A stretch of DNA of 64,000 nt from Alkalibacillus flavidus. Lineage in GTDB: Bacteria > Bacillota > Bacilli > Bacillales > Alkalibacillaceae. Below the pieces are notes generated by a model. It was not told the origin of the DNA and did no database searches. It worked only from the letters and a program-made list of their open reading frames with translations. How positions within the stretch are numbered: the stretch's first letter is position 1; the number at the start of each line of letters is the position of its first letter. The DNA lies in contig NZ_JBEPMX010000004.1 of assembly GCF_040545925.1 (NCBI RefSeq), forward strand, positions 117,942-181,941, in the 5' to 3' direction. This document shows positions 17,207-25,760 of this stretch, piece after piece. The translations under genes were made by a program, and so were the position numbers.

Positions 17207-18310
17207 TTATAGTTTTCTTAATGGATCAAAATGGTCAATCGATTGGTCGAGCGTTTGACCTGTGACAAGTTGCGCGGTCAAAAGTCCTATGTACGGTCCA
17301 ATCGTTAACCCGGACGGTCCTAAACCTGTTGCAACAGTTACATTTGTCGTGTGAGATAAACAGCCGAGAAGCGGTTTCCCATCAGGTCCCATTGGCCGAA
17401 ACCCGATCCGGACGTCCTCTAACGTCGCCTCAACTAAACCAGGTGCAACATGTAATCCCTCATGCAACACATCATGCACGCCACCTGCAGTCAAGCGATG
17501 ATCAAAACCACTCCCCGTTTCACGCGTCGCCCCCATGACGACACGTCCACCTTCAAAGGCAAGCATATAATGGCTCGATTCAGGCAGCACGACTGGCCAA
17601 TGATCTGTCTCCTCATCTACAGTCAAGTGAGCAATTTGTCCGCGTTGAGGCTCGAGCGACAGTGTCACGTCTAACGGCTTTAACACGTCATTCGTCCACG
17701 CCCCTGCTGCAACAACGATTTGATCGGCATCAATTTTTTCATCGTTTATGTAAACCTGGGCCAAAGTTCCGTCCTGCTTTAAGGATACATGACCTTGACG
17801 ACAGACGCCACCGCGCTGTTCGAACGCTTGAATCAATGCTTGGTTTAATTTTGCACCATCGACACGCGCCCCACCCGATACATAAACCGCTTGGACGTCA
17901 TCGTTCAGCGGCGGGAACATCGCTTTAGCTTGCTCGTTAGACAATCGTTCAATCACACCAACAGCATCTGTTTCTTCACGTTTCTGAGTCGCCTCATCGA
18001 CAAGCGCCTCAACCGTTTCATCATCTTTTGCCAGCGCCAGCGCACCGCATTGATTATAACCTGTTTTTGTGGCACCATCTGCGTTTATCGCACTAATGAG
18101 ATGGGGGTACCGAATCGCACTCGCTTTCGCCAAAGCATACAAATCCGGATCGCGACGCGCACTTACCCACGGACAAACGATACCAGCACCAGCATATGTC
18201 GCTTGACCTTTGAACCCTGCATCGACTAATGTCACCTGATGTCCAGTTTTGACCAGTTCATAAGCTGTCGACGCACCTAAAATGCCACTACCTATCACAA
18301 CAATGTGCAC
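17207..18310 (-). CDS. FAD-dependent amino acid/amine oxidase (DadA/ThiO type)
   Basis: A 367-residue flavoprotein of the glycine oxidase/D-amino acid dehydrogenase family. It has an N-terminal dinucleotide-binding GSGILGASTAYEL (residues 7-19), an ATYAGAGIV segment near 36 where the flavin contacts are expected, VVAAGAWTN near 199 and the C-terminal GLGPSGLTIGP near 327. It oxidises a primary or secondary amine to an oxo acid with release of ammonia or amine; the substrate cannot be read from the sequence. It lies in an operon after an EamA exporter and before a nucleoside hydrolase. Confidence 0.85.
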   Translation of the reverse strand: MHIVVIGSGILGASTAYELVKTGHQVTLVDAGFKGQATYAGAGIVCPWVSARRDPDLYALAKASAIRYPHLISAINADGATKTGYNQCGALALAKDDETVEALVDEATQKREETDAVGVIERLSNEQAKAMFPPLNDDVQAVYVSGGARVDGAKLNQALIQAFEQRGGVCRQGHVSLKQDGTLAQVYINDEKIDADQIVVAAGAWTNDVLKPLDVTLSLEPQRGQIAHLTVDEETDHWPVVLPESSHYMLAFEGGRVVMGATRETGSGFDHRLTAGGVHDVLHEGLHVAPGLVEATLEDVRIGFRPMGPDGKPLLGCLSHTTNVTVATGLGPSGLTIGPYIGLLTAQLVTGQTLDQSIDHFDPLRKL

Positions 18311-18319
18311 GCTACCACC

Positions 18320-19225
18320 TCACACGATTTTTCCACGCCGTCTTTTAAGCAAATACTCCATCGCACCTGTCCCAAAGAAAATACCAATTAAAATAAGCAC
18401 GAATCCAACGACATGCTCTAGCATAATGACTTCACCTAAGAAAAACGCCGAACCAATCATCGCAAACAATACATTCAAATTCGTGAAAATTGCCGATTCA
18501 GCCGGACCCACTTTTTTAATCGCTAAATTGTATGTCATATGACCAAACGCCGTCGCACACACGGCACTAAATAAAAACACACCGCCGATATGCCAATCAA
18601 ACACAGCCTTGATCTCACTGACATTAGCTCCGAAAAGCTGACTCAATCCGAAAATAAAGAATGAACCGAACACCATCATATACCCCGTGATCAACCGCGG
18701 GTCAAAGTCCGCTTTCAACTTACTAATCAACACAAAACTAAACCCTTGCACAACGACACCTAAAAACACGAGCATATCGCCATACGATATTGAGCCTAAA
18801 CCTCCATCACCAGTAAGCGTCGTGAGCGCCACACCTGAAAAACCAAGTAAAAACCCAGTCATCCGTAACTTATTCACTTGTTGCTTTAAGAAAATGACAG
18901 ACATTAGCACGGTCACAAGCGGCACCAACCCCAGAATCAATGACGCATTGACACCCGACGTCCCTTCTAACCCTGTCGCAATAAACGCATGGTGCAGCAC
19001 AACATTAAACGCACCGATATACGCCATGATCGTCCATTCCGACTTCCGTGGTAACCGGAAGATACCCAGCACCGCACAAATAATTAACACCGCCACACCC
19101 GCGGTAAACACACGAAAGGCGTTGAGCAGAATCGGATCCACCGCATCGACCAACACTTTAAGCGCCGATACGTTCATCCCCCACATCAACATCACAACAA
19201 ATAATAAACTATAAATCTTCCACAT
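18320..19225 (-). CDS. EamA/DMT-family transporter
   Basis: A 301-residue inner-membrane protein with ten predicted helices formed by two EamA repeats (about residues 5-140 and 150-290). Features such as LNAFRVFTAGVAVL near 35, EGTSGVNASLILGLVPL near 87 and SAIFTNLNVLFAMIGSAFFLGE near 243 are typical. Members of the family export amino acids, nucleosides or other metabolites. First gene of the operon with the FAD oxidase and nucleoside hydrolase; nucleoside or amine export is a guess from this context. Confidence 0.85.
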   Translation of the reverse strand: MWKIYSLLFVVMLMWGMNVSALKVLVDAVDPILLNAFRVFTAGVAVLIICAVLGIFRLPRKSEWTIMAYIGAFNVVLHHAFIATGLEGTSGVNASLILGLVPLVTVLMSVIFLKQQVNKLRMTGFLLGFSGVALTTLTGDGGLGSISYGDMLVFLGVVVQGFSFVLISKLKADFDPRLITGYMMVFGSFFIFGLSQLFGANVSEIKAVFDWHIGGVFLFSAVCATAFGHMTYNLAIKKVGPAESAIFTNLNVLFAMIGSAFFLGEVIMLEHVVGFVLILIGIFFGTGAMEYLLKRRRGKIV

Positions 19226-19320
19226 AGACGTTCACCTTTTTTATGTATGATTCTTCCACTTTACAAAATGTCGTGACGAAAAGCAATGAAATGAACTGTG
19301 GCAATTTTATGTGAGATGTG

Positions 19321-19462
19321 TGTTTCGCCGTATAATCGCCGGATTTCGCCGTAAGCGTGATGATTTTCGCCGTATGCGCGCTCGATTTCGCCGTATCAAA
19401 CAGAAATTTCGCCGTATAGCCGAAAAAAATCGCCGTATCATCCTATAATTTCGCCGTATAAC
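19321..19462. repeat. 21-bp-period repeat array, type A, upstream flank of NERD1 region
   Basis: Seven cores TTTCGCCGTAT have the C of CG at 19326, 19347, 19368, 19389, 19410, 19431 and 19452: every step is exactly 21 bp. An extra TCGCCGG lies half way between the first two. Spacers are unrelated. The array ends 6 bases before the stop of the pseudogene at 19468. Confidence 0.92.
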
Positions 19463-19467
19463 AGGAT

Positions 19468-20396
19468 TTAAACCTTCATTTTTTGAAGTTCATCGATAAA
19501 AGCAGGACGTTTAACATAATCAGTTGCTAACTTTTCAATCACAGGTAAACTAGCTTCATATCCACAAACCTTTTGCATCTGCTTGATAATTCGAGAAACA
19601 CCTTGATAGTCCTTTCGATTAGTCGCCTTACTCGCTTCTTGATGAATAAAGTCTTGAAAAATAACAGCCACTTCTTCAGGATAATGGTCTTGTAAATAAG
19701 GACCAAATTCGGTAATCATATAAGGACTAGCTTGACCATAAGATAACAACGCCTCATTGCGTCTCTCTTTTAATAAAAATTTGTAGTAATTTGAGCCTTG
19801 AAAGTAATAAAGATTATTTTCTATAAGTGTATCAACAACAGGCGACCACTCATTATCAGAATACAGTTTTCGCAGTCGATTATAATAATCCATTCCATAC
19901 TCGCCTACCAACTTTTTAGCTAACTCACGCTGTTCTTCGATTCGTCCTAACAGCCCGTAATGTCGATATAAAATATCTAGCCAGTCTTGTCGCTTTCGGT
20001 CTGCAGATTCGATTAATTCAATGACACGTTCACTGTTTTTCTCGTTTTCTGCTTTATAAATCGCCCGTTCACGCATATCAGGTATATCGAGATATTGGTC
20101 TAAAAATTCATCCAAATCCTCATCGCCGAGCTTTTCTTTCATATCATATTCAAATACAACCACATATTAACGAGTAATTCACGCTGATCATCCTCAATCT
20201 CTCGCGACTGAAACAAACGATCAAATAATAGCTCAAGCACTTGAACTGCGCGTGGTTCTGCGTTTAAATCCATTAACGTGGCAGGACCTGATGCCATATT
20301 CCACCAATCGTCTAAGAAATCTAAATACTGCGCTTCAAACTGTTCTAGATTATCCGCACGGGCAAGGATCGTTACGTCCGACTTGATTTGCCACAT
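19468..20396 (-). pseudogene. Frameshifted helical protein, resembles C-terminal part of SWIM zinc-finger proteins
   Basis: Two overlapping frames form one protein. The 85-residue first part (20396-20139, ATG with GAGATG upstream) has DLNAEPRAVQVLELLFDRLF and ends shortly after QRELLVNMWLYL. The 231-residue second part (from about 20163) continues with VVFEYDMKEKLGDEDLDEF and ends RPAFIDELQKMKV. Together they resemble the alpha-helical C-terminal region of Bacillaceae SWIM zinc-finger proteins, but no SWIM domain precedes. A one-base change near 20150-20160 breaks the frame. It lies between a type A array and the NERD1 gene. Could also be two coupled genes, less likely because the homology-like pattern runs through. 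Confidence 0.55.
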
Positions 20397-20563
20397 TTAT
20401 CATCTCTATGTTTATTTTATCAGAAAACTCTATTTTTAATAGAATGAATTAAAGTCCATTAACTAGCTATTTTAAGGGCAAGCATTAGAATTTTGACGTT
20501 ATATGACCATTAAATCTATTTTAAGCAGCATTTTGTCAACTACACAATCGCTTCATTTCACGC

Positions 20564-20569
20564 TATAAT
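20564..20569 (+). promoter_or_regulatory. -10 element of NERD1
   Basis: TATAAT lies 20 bases before the start of the NERD1 gene; AAGGAG (20578-20583) lies between. No clear -35 at 17 bases and no LexA box are seen, unlike NERD2. Confidence 0.45.
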
Positions 20570-20589
20570 CAATCACAAGGAGTGACGCT

Positions 20590-21576
20590 ATGAACCTTTT
20601 ACCCTTACAAAAACCGCTCGAATTGTTGCAATTAGACGTTCTCATAAGGCGATACCGGGACCGCGATAAACTTTTCCATTTAATCGACGACCAATACCAA
20701 CGCGACAAAGCTGGCTATCACGGCGAAAGCGCTTTGCAATATTATTTTAACTTATTACGCCATCAAGAATCGTACACGTTATTTGACCTCAGGTGCGAGG
20801 TGTTCAGTCACTTTTTTCAGATTGACGCGTTGCTCATCACACGTCAATTTATGCTCATCGTCGAAAGCAAGCATGTAAAAGGCGTCATCACCGAAAACGA
20901 TGCGAAACAAATGGTTCAATACGTTGACGGCGAGCCCAAACCGCTGCAACACCCGCTTCACCAAGCCGCCATTCAAAAGCGTCAGCTAGAAACCTTTCTA
21001 AAAGTGCACAACTTAAATCACTTACCCATCTTTACATGCGGCACATTCACCCATCCCGAAGCCATCATCGACATGCCGAACCAATCCGATAATCTTTTTA
21101 CTTATCATTATTTACTGCAATATATCTATGATTTACTAGACGAGCACCCCACACCAATCATCTCCGACCAAAAAGCACGCGCCATCGGACAATGCCTTAC
21201 AAACAACCACGCCCCGCGCAACCGCCACCTCACCACACATTACAACATCACATCAGACGCATTGATTCGTGGCGCCTTTTGCCCGACATGCACACGCCCA
21301 GCGATCAACCGAGTCCACGGCACATGGTTCTGCCCTTCCTGCCAAACACGCGACCGCAATGCACACATCCCCGTCTTAAAAGATTTAATCATCCTCCATC
21401 AAAAACCGTATGTCACTAACAAAGAAGTTCGCCAATGGTTAAACATCGACTCCCCCGACGTCACCAAACGCCTCCTCGCCCAATTTCCCAAATTCGGACA
21501 CAAACGCACCACGGTTTATGACCTGTCATCACTCGTCCCAGAGCTCCAAACCTATTTTCGCCGTAAATTCAAGTGA
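20590..21576 (+). CDS. NERD1: NERD-domain nuclease with zinc ribbon and winged-helix-like tail
   Basis: A 328-residue soluble protein in three parts. Residues ~40-150 form a NERD domain of the PD-(D/E)XK nuclease superfamily: G45-E46, then D79 in FFQIDALL and E92-S-K94 in IVESKH, so all catalytic positions are present. Residues 231-251 form a zinc ribbon (C231/C234 and C248/C251). Residues ~275-312 (VTNKEVRQWLNIDSP, then TKRLLAQF and TTVYDLSSL) look like a winged helix. The gene is followed by a type A array whose first unit overlaps its last codons, and another type A array lies upstream beyond a pseudogene. The paralogue at 32021 has the same layout. Predicted to bind and cut or process DNA; linkage to the repeats is inference. 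Confidence 0.85.
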   Translation: MNLLPLQKPLELLQLDVLIRRYRDRDKLFHLIDDQYQRDKAGYHGESALQYYFNLLRHQESYTLFDLRCEVFSHFFQIDALLITRQFMLIVESKHVKGVITENDAKQMVQYVDGEPKPLQHPLHQAAIQKRQLETFLKVHNLNHLPIFTCGTFTHPEAIIDMPNQSDNLFTYHYLLQYIYDLLDEHPTPIISDQKARAIGQCLTNNHAPRNRHLTTHYNITSDALIRGAFCPTCTRPAINRVHGTWFCPSCQTRDRNAHIPVLKDLIILHQKPYVTNKEVRQWLNIDSPDVTKRLLAQFPKFGHKRTTVYDLSSLVPELQTYFRRKFK

Positions 21577-21695
21577 TTTCGCCGTATCCATTCAAAATAT
21601 CGCCGTATAATCTATGAATTTCGCTGTATGTACGAAAAATTTCGCCGTATATACATGATATTTCGCCGTATATACATGATATTTCGCCGTATCAA
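21553..21695. repeat. 21-bp-period repeat array, type A, downstream flank of NERD1
   Basis: Seven cores TTTCGCCGTAT (one TTTCGCTGTAT) have the C of CG at 21559, 21580, 21601, 21622, 21643, 21664 and 21685, exactly 21 bp each. The first core lies within the last seven codons of NERD1. Units 5-7 also share spacer bases (ATACATGAT), which suggests recent tandem duplication. Confidence 0.93.
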
Positions 21696-21698
21696 ACA

Positions 21699-21738
21699 AA
21701 AAACTCTAGCTAAACATAAGAATTTAGCTAGAGTTTTT
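21699..21738 (-). terminator. Terminator of ribokinase
   Basis: Stem AAACTCTAGCTAAA with its complement, followed on the minus strand by TTTTTTG. It also has a TTTTT run on the plus strand, so it may end NERD1 transcripts. Confidence 0.9.
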
Positions 21739-21752
21739 CAGTCTGAATCAGC

Positions 21753-22637
21753 TTAATCTAGTAACTTGGTCACATCTTCGCGAGACGGCATGCCCCCCTG
21801 CGCGCCAAATTGGCTAACCGATAAAGCGCCTGCTGCATTACCAAAACGGGATGCCTCTTGATAAGACTGTCCTTCAGCGACTGCAACGGCAAACCCTCCG
21901 TTAAATGTATCACCAGCTCCAGTAGTATCAACGACATCGACTTGATAACCTGGCACTAAGACATCCTCACCTTGTTCGACCATACGCACCCCTTTGTCGC
22001 CGTATGTGACAAAGAAGCGGTCGCGATTTTGTTCGTAAAATGCATTTTTCTCATCAGTATCAATCAAAATATCAAGTTCATGCTCATTCGGGGTTAGGAA
22101 ATCAACTTTCTCTAGTAAGTCTAATTCTACCGAACGAACGGGAGCTGGATTCAACACCACTTTGACATCATGTTTATTCGCTAAGTTAATCGTTTCATGA
22201 ACACTTTCTAACGGGATTTCAAATTGAAGTAAAATAATATCACTCGCTTGGATATCAGCCTCATGCTTCCTTACAACTTCAGGTGTCACATGATTATTCG
22301 CTCCGGGCACGACAATAATCGTATTATCTTGGTTCGCGACCGTAATTTGTGCCACACCTGTAGGCACACCCTCAACTGTCTCTACTTGCGGATTCGTTAC
22401 GCCTTGTTCTTTCAAATTATCAATCAACGGTTGGCCAAACGGATCATCTCCAACACAACCAATCATCGTCACATTAGCGCCCAATTTCGCAGCAGCGACG
22501 GCTTGATTGGCTCCTTTACCGCCTGGAATTGTTTGAAAATCATTTCCGAGTAATGTTTCACCTTTATTGGGAAAGCGGTCCGATTGTGCGACTAAGTCCA
22601 TATTAATACTTCCGATAACTGTTACGTTTGCTGGCAT
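21753..22637 (-). CDS. rbsK: Ribokinase
   Basis: A 294-residue PfkB-family kinase that phosphorylates D-ribose. Family motifs are complete: GSINMDLV (9-16), GGKGANQAVAAAKLGA near 39-54, NPAPVR near 162 and the catalytic DTTGAGDTFNGGFA near 233-246 with Asp in GAGD. It stands alone here without the rbs ABC genes, so it may act on ribose released by the two nucleoside hydrolases. AAGGAGCC precedes the ATG. Confidence 0.93.
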   Translation of the reverse strand: MPANVTVIGSINMDLVAQSDRFPNKGETLLGNDFQTIPGGKGANQAVAAAKLGANVTMIGCVGDDPFGQPLIDNLKEQGVTNPQVETVEGVPTGVAQITVANQDNTIIVVPGANNHVTPEVVRKHEADIQASDIILLQFEIPLESVHETINLANKHDVKVVLNPAPVRSVELDLLEKVDFLTPNEHELDILIDTDEKNAFYEQNRDRFFVTYGDKGVRMVEQGEDVLVPGYQVDVVDTTGAGDTFNGGFAVAVAEGQSYQEASRFGNAAGALSVSQFGAQGGMPSREDVTKLLD

Positions 22638-22747
22638 GTTATTGGCTCCTTTTCGTTAGGGTTCTAACTCTATTTTAACATGAACCAACACAATAAACGT
22701 ATAATTAACCCCCTCACTGAATATCCAGCAAGGGGGGGATAAGTTAA

Positions 22748-24688
22748 TTAATCTTCTTCCTCTATTTCAACTTCAATCGATTCACCATTCACGAATGACA
22801 CGCTAATTTCGAGTTCTTCCACGTCTTCCTCATCAATTGAAAGAGCTGTTAATGCCGCTTTTTTCAATTGATCTTGAGTCATTTCAGCTGACAATTGTAA
22901 TTGGTCTAACAGCTGGTTAACCTTTTCTTGCGCCTCTGCGCCTTCTAGTTCAGTTTCATCTGAATCTGTTTCGTCACTATACTCATACTCAATATCACCA
23001 TCATCTTGTTCCATTGAGTATTCATAAGCCTTGTCGTTATTCAGTTCAGCATCTAACTTGAATTCAGCAATTTGACCATCTCGTGATTCCTCAGGCTGGT
23101 CAGCTTCTTGCTCAAACTCAACCTTTACCTTGTAACCATCTAAATACTCAACCTCTAATTCGAGCTCACTAACATTTTCAGAGTCAATCGATAAAGTTGC
23201 CAAAATAGCTTCTCTTACCTCTTCATCACTCATCTCTTCTGTTAATGACACATCATTGACTAACGTCGAAACTGCTTGTAATGCTTCATTCCCTTCGACT
23301 TCTTCTCCGTCGCGTTTAACGTCTTCTTCAATGTCACCGTCGTCTAATTCATAGTCATAGCTTTGGTCTTCGCCGTCAAACAGCTCGACATCTAAATCAA
23401 ACGATTCGATATCAGCTAAATCACCCGTTACATCGTCAGGAATGTCAACATTAGGCTCCCGCTTGACTTCAACTTTATGACCATTAGCGAATTTCGCTTC
23501 AATCTTCAATTCATCGAAATCGTCATCCTGAACGTCTAATTCATTCATGACGCGCTCTAAAATAGCATCGCGCGACATATCTTGTGTTAAACCAAGCGCT
23601 TCAACGATTGCAAAAGCTTCCTCGCCTTCTGCTTCCACACCGTTAAATTCATCTTCCAGCTCAGCCTCTGATTCGCCTTTCTTGTTATCATACTCTAATT
23701 CATACTCAGTATCATCGCGTTCATATTCTACTTCTAACTCTATTAAACCACTCGATTCATTAGAGTCAGACGTCTTTTCGTTTAATAAACGCGCTTCAAC
23801 AACTGATTCGTCTTGAACAACAAGCGTTACTTTATCATCCGCTCGTAACTGATCGGCTTTAATCAAACGATCTTCAAACTGTACTTCTAGTTCAGACGTA
23901 AGATCAAATGTGAACGACTCACCATTCACATTAAGTGAAATTGAGCCCATCTCTTCATCAAAACTGACATCTGTCACAGTTCCTTGAAGCGTACGAGCGC
24001 CTGATTGATCAAGCAAATCACTATTCGTTCGCTCTAAGAAAGCTGTCATTTCAGCTCGCGATACATTTTTATTCGGTTTAAACGTCCCATCTTCATATCC
24101 TGTCGTCAGATCTTCATCAGCCGCAACGTTCACATACCCAATGGCACCTGCTGGAATTTTATCAACATCCGTAAATTCTGGAATGTCGTTCATTTGATCT
24201 AGCGCATCATCTTCTAAACCAAGCGATTTAACAAGTAATTCAGCAATCCAAATGCGTTTTGCCGGTTCATAGGGATTAAACGATTGATCCGTTGTATTAA
24301 ACAAATCATTTTCTAACGCCACCGCAACATGACCTCGCGCCCAACTCGGTATCTGTTCTTCGTCTTGAAAATGTAATGACACATCGTCAGGCTTTGCTTC
24401 TGCTTCATCTTCTAAATCTAATAAACGGACCGCCATGACGATAGCTGCCGCACGAGATACATCATCATTTGGTTCAAATGTTCCTTTTCCAGTTCCCTTA
24501 ATCACATTTTTAGACTGCATCTTTCCAATATACTCTTTCGCCCAAGCAGCTTCATCCGCATCGCTAAATTTAATCGGTACCTCTTCACGATCGAATCCAC
24601 GGTTGTGTTCGTCAGCTTGTACTTGTACAGCAAAAGACATCAGTAACGCAACAATCAGTAACAATCCTGATACTTTCATTTTTTTCAA
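22748..24688 (-). CDS. SLH-anchored protein with three YusW-like repeats
   Basis: A 646-residue secreted, very acidic protein. A signal peptide ends near VQVQA (residue ~25). Three SLH domains follow (about 38-90, 100-160, 165-220; motif YEDGTFKPNKNVSRAEMTAF near 195), then a short beta-rich linker domain (about 230-305). The rest is three ~100-residue repeats of YusW-like type (about 315-415, 430-540, 550-646), each with an acidic strand, a GxEAxxxI helix, a D-M-(S/T)-x-(D/E) helix and a closing FxNGxxxxVE strand. The start is taken as TTG at 24688, which has AAGGGG 9 bases upstream, not the GTG at 24697. SLH domains bind pyruvylated wall polymers. The YusW part has no known function. Confidence 0.8.
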   Translation of the reverse strand: MKKMKVSGLLLIVALLMSFAVQVQADEHNRGFDREEVPIKFSDADEAAWAKEYIGKMQSKNVIKGTGKGTFEPNDDVSRAAAIVMAVRLLDLEDEAEAKPDDVSLHFQDEEQIPSWARGHVAVALENDLFNTTDQSFNPYEPAKRIWIAELLVKSLGLEDDALDQMNDIPEFTDVDKIPAGAIGYVNVAADEDLTTGYEDGTFKPNKNVSRAEMTAFLERTNSDLLDQSGARTLQGTVTDVSFDEEMGSISLNVNGESFTFDLTSELEVQFEDRLIKADQLRADDKVTLVVQDESVVEARLLNEKTSDSNESSGLIELEVEYERDDTEYELEYDNKKGESEAELEDEFNGVEAEGEEAFAIVEALGLTQDMSRDAILERVMNELDVQDDDFDELKIEAKFANGHKVEVKREPNVDIPDDVTGDLADIESFDLDVELFDGEDQSYDYELDDGDIEEDVKRDGEEVEGNEALQAVSTLVNDVSLTEEMSDEEVREAILATLSIDSENVSELELEVEYLDGYKVKVEFEQEADQPEESRDGQIAEFKLDAELNNDKAYEYSMEQDDGDIEYEYSDETDSDETELEGAEAQEKVNQLLDQLQLSAEMTQDQLKKAALTALSIDEEDVEELEISVSFVNGESIEVEIEEED

Positions 24689-24823
24689 TCGACCCACACC
24701 CCTTTATAAATTCTTATTCATTATAACCATAACCTACCATTCGACAAAAGATAAAACAAGATGACTTCATACCGGGTATTAAGTAGTGTGTTATTTGAAA
24801 ATTCATATATTAATAGAAATAAA

Positions 24824-24850
24824 TTAAAAAGCCCTAACCACGTTAGGACT
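24824..24850 (-). terminator. Terminator of the vanZ-mnaA-gtaB group
   Basis: Stem AGTCCTAAC/GTTAGGGCT with a 3-4-base loop and a following TTTTTAA on the minus strand, right after the gtaB stop. Confidence 0.85.
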
Positions 24851-24851
24851 C

Positions 24852-25733
24852 TCATTGCTTCGTCTTATAATTTTCTAGCAAACCTTGCATAAACTCAAGC
24901 AAATCATCACGCACGTCATCACGTTCGAGCGACATTTCGATTGTTGTTTTAAGAAAACCTTTAATTTCGCCAACGTCATAACGGCGGCCGTCAAAGTTAT
25001 AGGCAAAAACCGGTTGTTCGTGATTTAATTCTTGAATCGCATCCGTTAATTGCACTTCGTTTCCTGCGCCGACTTTCTGCTTGTCCAAATAGTTCATAAT
25101 CTCTGGTGTTAAAATATATCGACCCATAATCGCTAAGTTAGACGGCGCTTCTTCAACGGATGGCTTCTCAACGAACGCATTCACTCGGTAACGTCTGCCA
25201 TCTTGCGCCATCGGGTCAATAATACCGTAACGATCTGTTTCGTCTTCTGGTACGGGTTGTACACCAATCACTGAATGACCTGTCGATTCGTAATCATTCA
25301 TTAGTTGTTTTAAAGCGGGCGTTTCTGAGCGGACAATGTCATCACCGAGTAAAACGGCAAACGGTTCGTCACCAATGAATTTACGAGCGCACCATACCGC
25401 ATGGCCTAAGCCTTTAGGTTCTTTTTGACGAATATAGTGAATATCAACATTCGATACTTCAGTGATTTCGTTTAGCAAGTCAAATTTTTTCTTCTCTAAA
25501 AGCGCATCCTCGAGTTCATACGCTCGATCGAAATGATCCTCTATCGCTCGTTTTCCTTTACCTGTCACAATCATAATATCTTCAATGCCGGCTGCTTTCG
25601 CTTCTTCGACAATATATTGAATCGTTGGTTTATCGACAATCGGTAACATTTCTTTCGGCAATGCTTTTGTTGCTGGTAAGAAACGCGTGCCTAAACCAGC
25701 TGCCGGAATAATCGCTTTTTTGACTGGTTTCAT
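24852..25733 (-). CDS. gtaB: UTP-glucose-1-phosphate uridylyltransferase
   Basis: A 293-residue nucleotidyltransferase making UDP-glucose from UTP and glucose-1-P. It has the N-terminal nucleotide loop AAGLGTRFLPATKALPKEM (residues 11-29), KPTIQYIVEEA near 35, GLGHAVWCAR near 108, the metal-site LLGDDIV near 129 and FVEKP near 188. It lies 28 bases after mnaA in the same direction. With pgcA at 42.9 kb it supplies UDP-glucose for wall teichoic acid, glycolipid or exopolysaccharide synthesis. Confidence 0.95.
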   Translation of the reverse strand: MKPVKKAIIPAAGLGTRFLPATKALPKEMLPIVDKPTIQYIVEEAKAAGIEDIMIVTGKGKRAIEDHFDRAYELEDALLEKKKFDLLNEITEVSNVDIHYIRQKEPKGLGHAVWCARKFIGDEPFAVLLGDDIVRSETPALKQLMNDYESTGHSVIGVQPVPEDETDRYGIIDPMAQDGRRYRVNAFVEKPSVEEAPSNLAIMGRYILTPEIMNYLDKQKVGAGNEVQLTDAIQELNHEQPVFAYNFDGRRYDVGEIKGFLKTTIEMSLERDDVRDDLLEFMQGLLENYKTKQ

Positions 25734-25760
25734 CGCTTGTCCTCCTCAGTTTCCGCTCAC

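Noticed and set aside
19321..21695. CRISPR array reading of the periodic repeats
   Set aside because: The conserved part is only about 11 bp and degenerate, spacers are about 10 bp, the step is 20/21 bp, and no cas genes are present.
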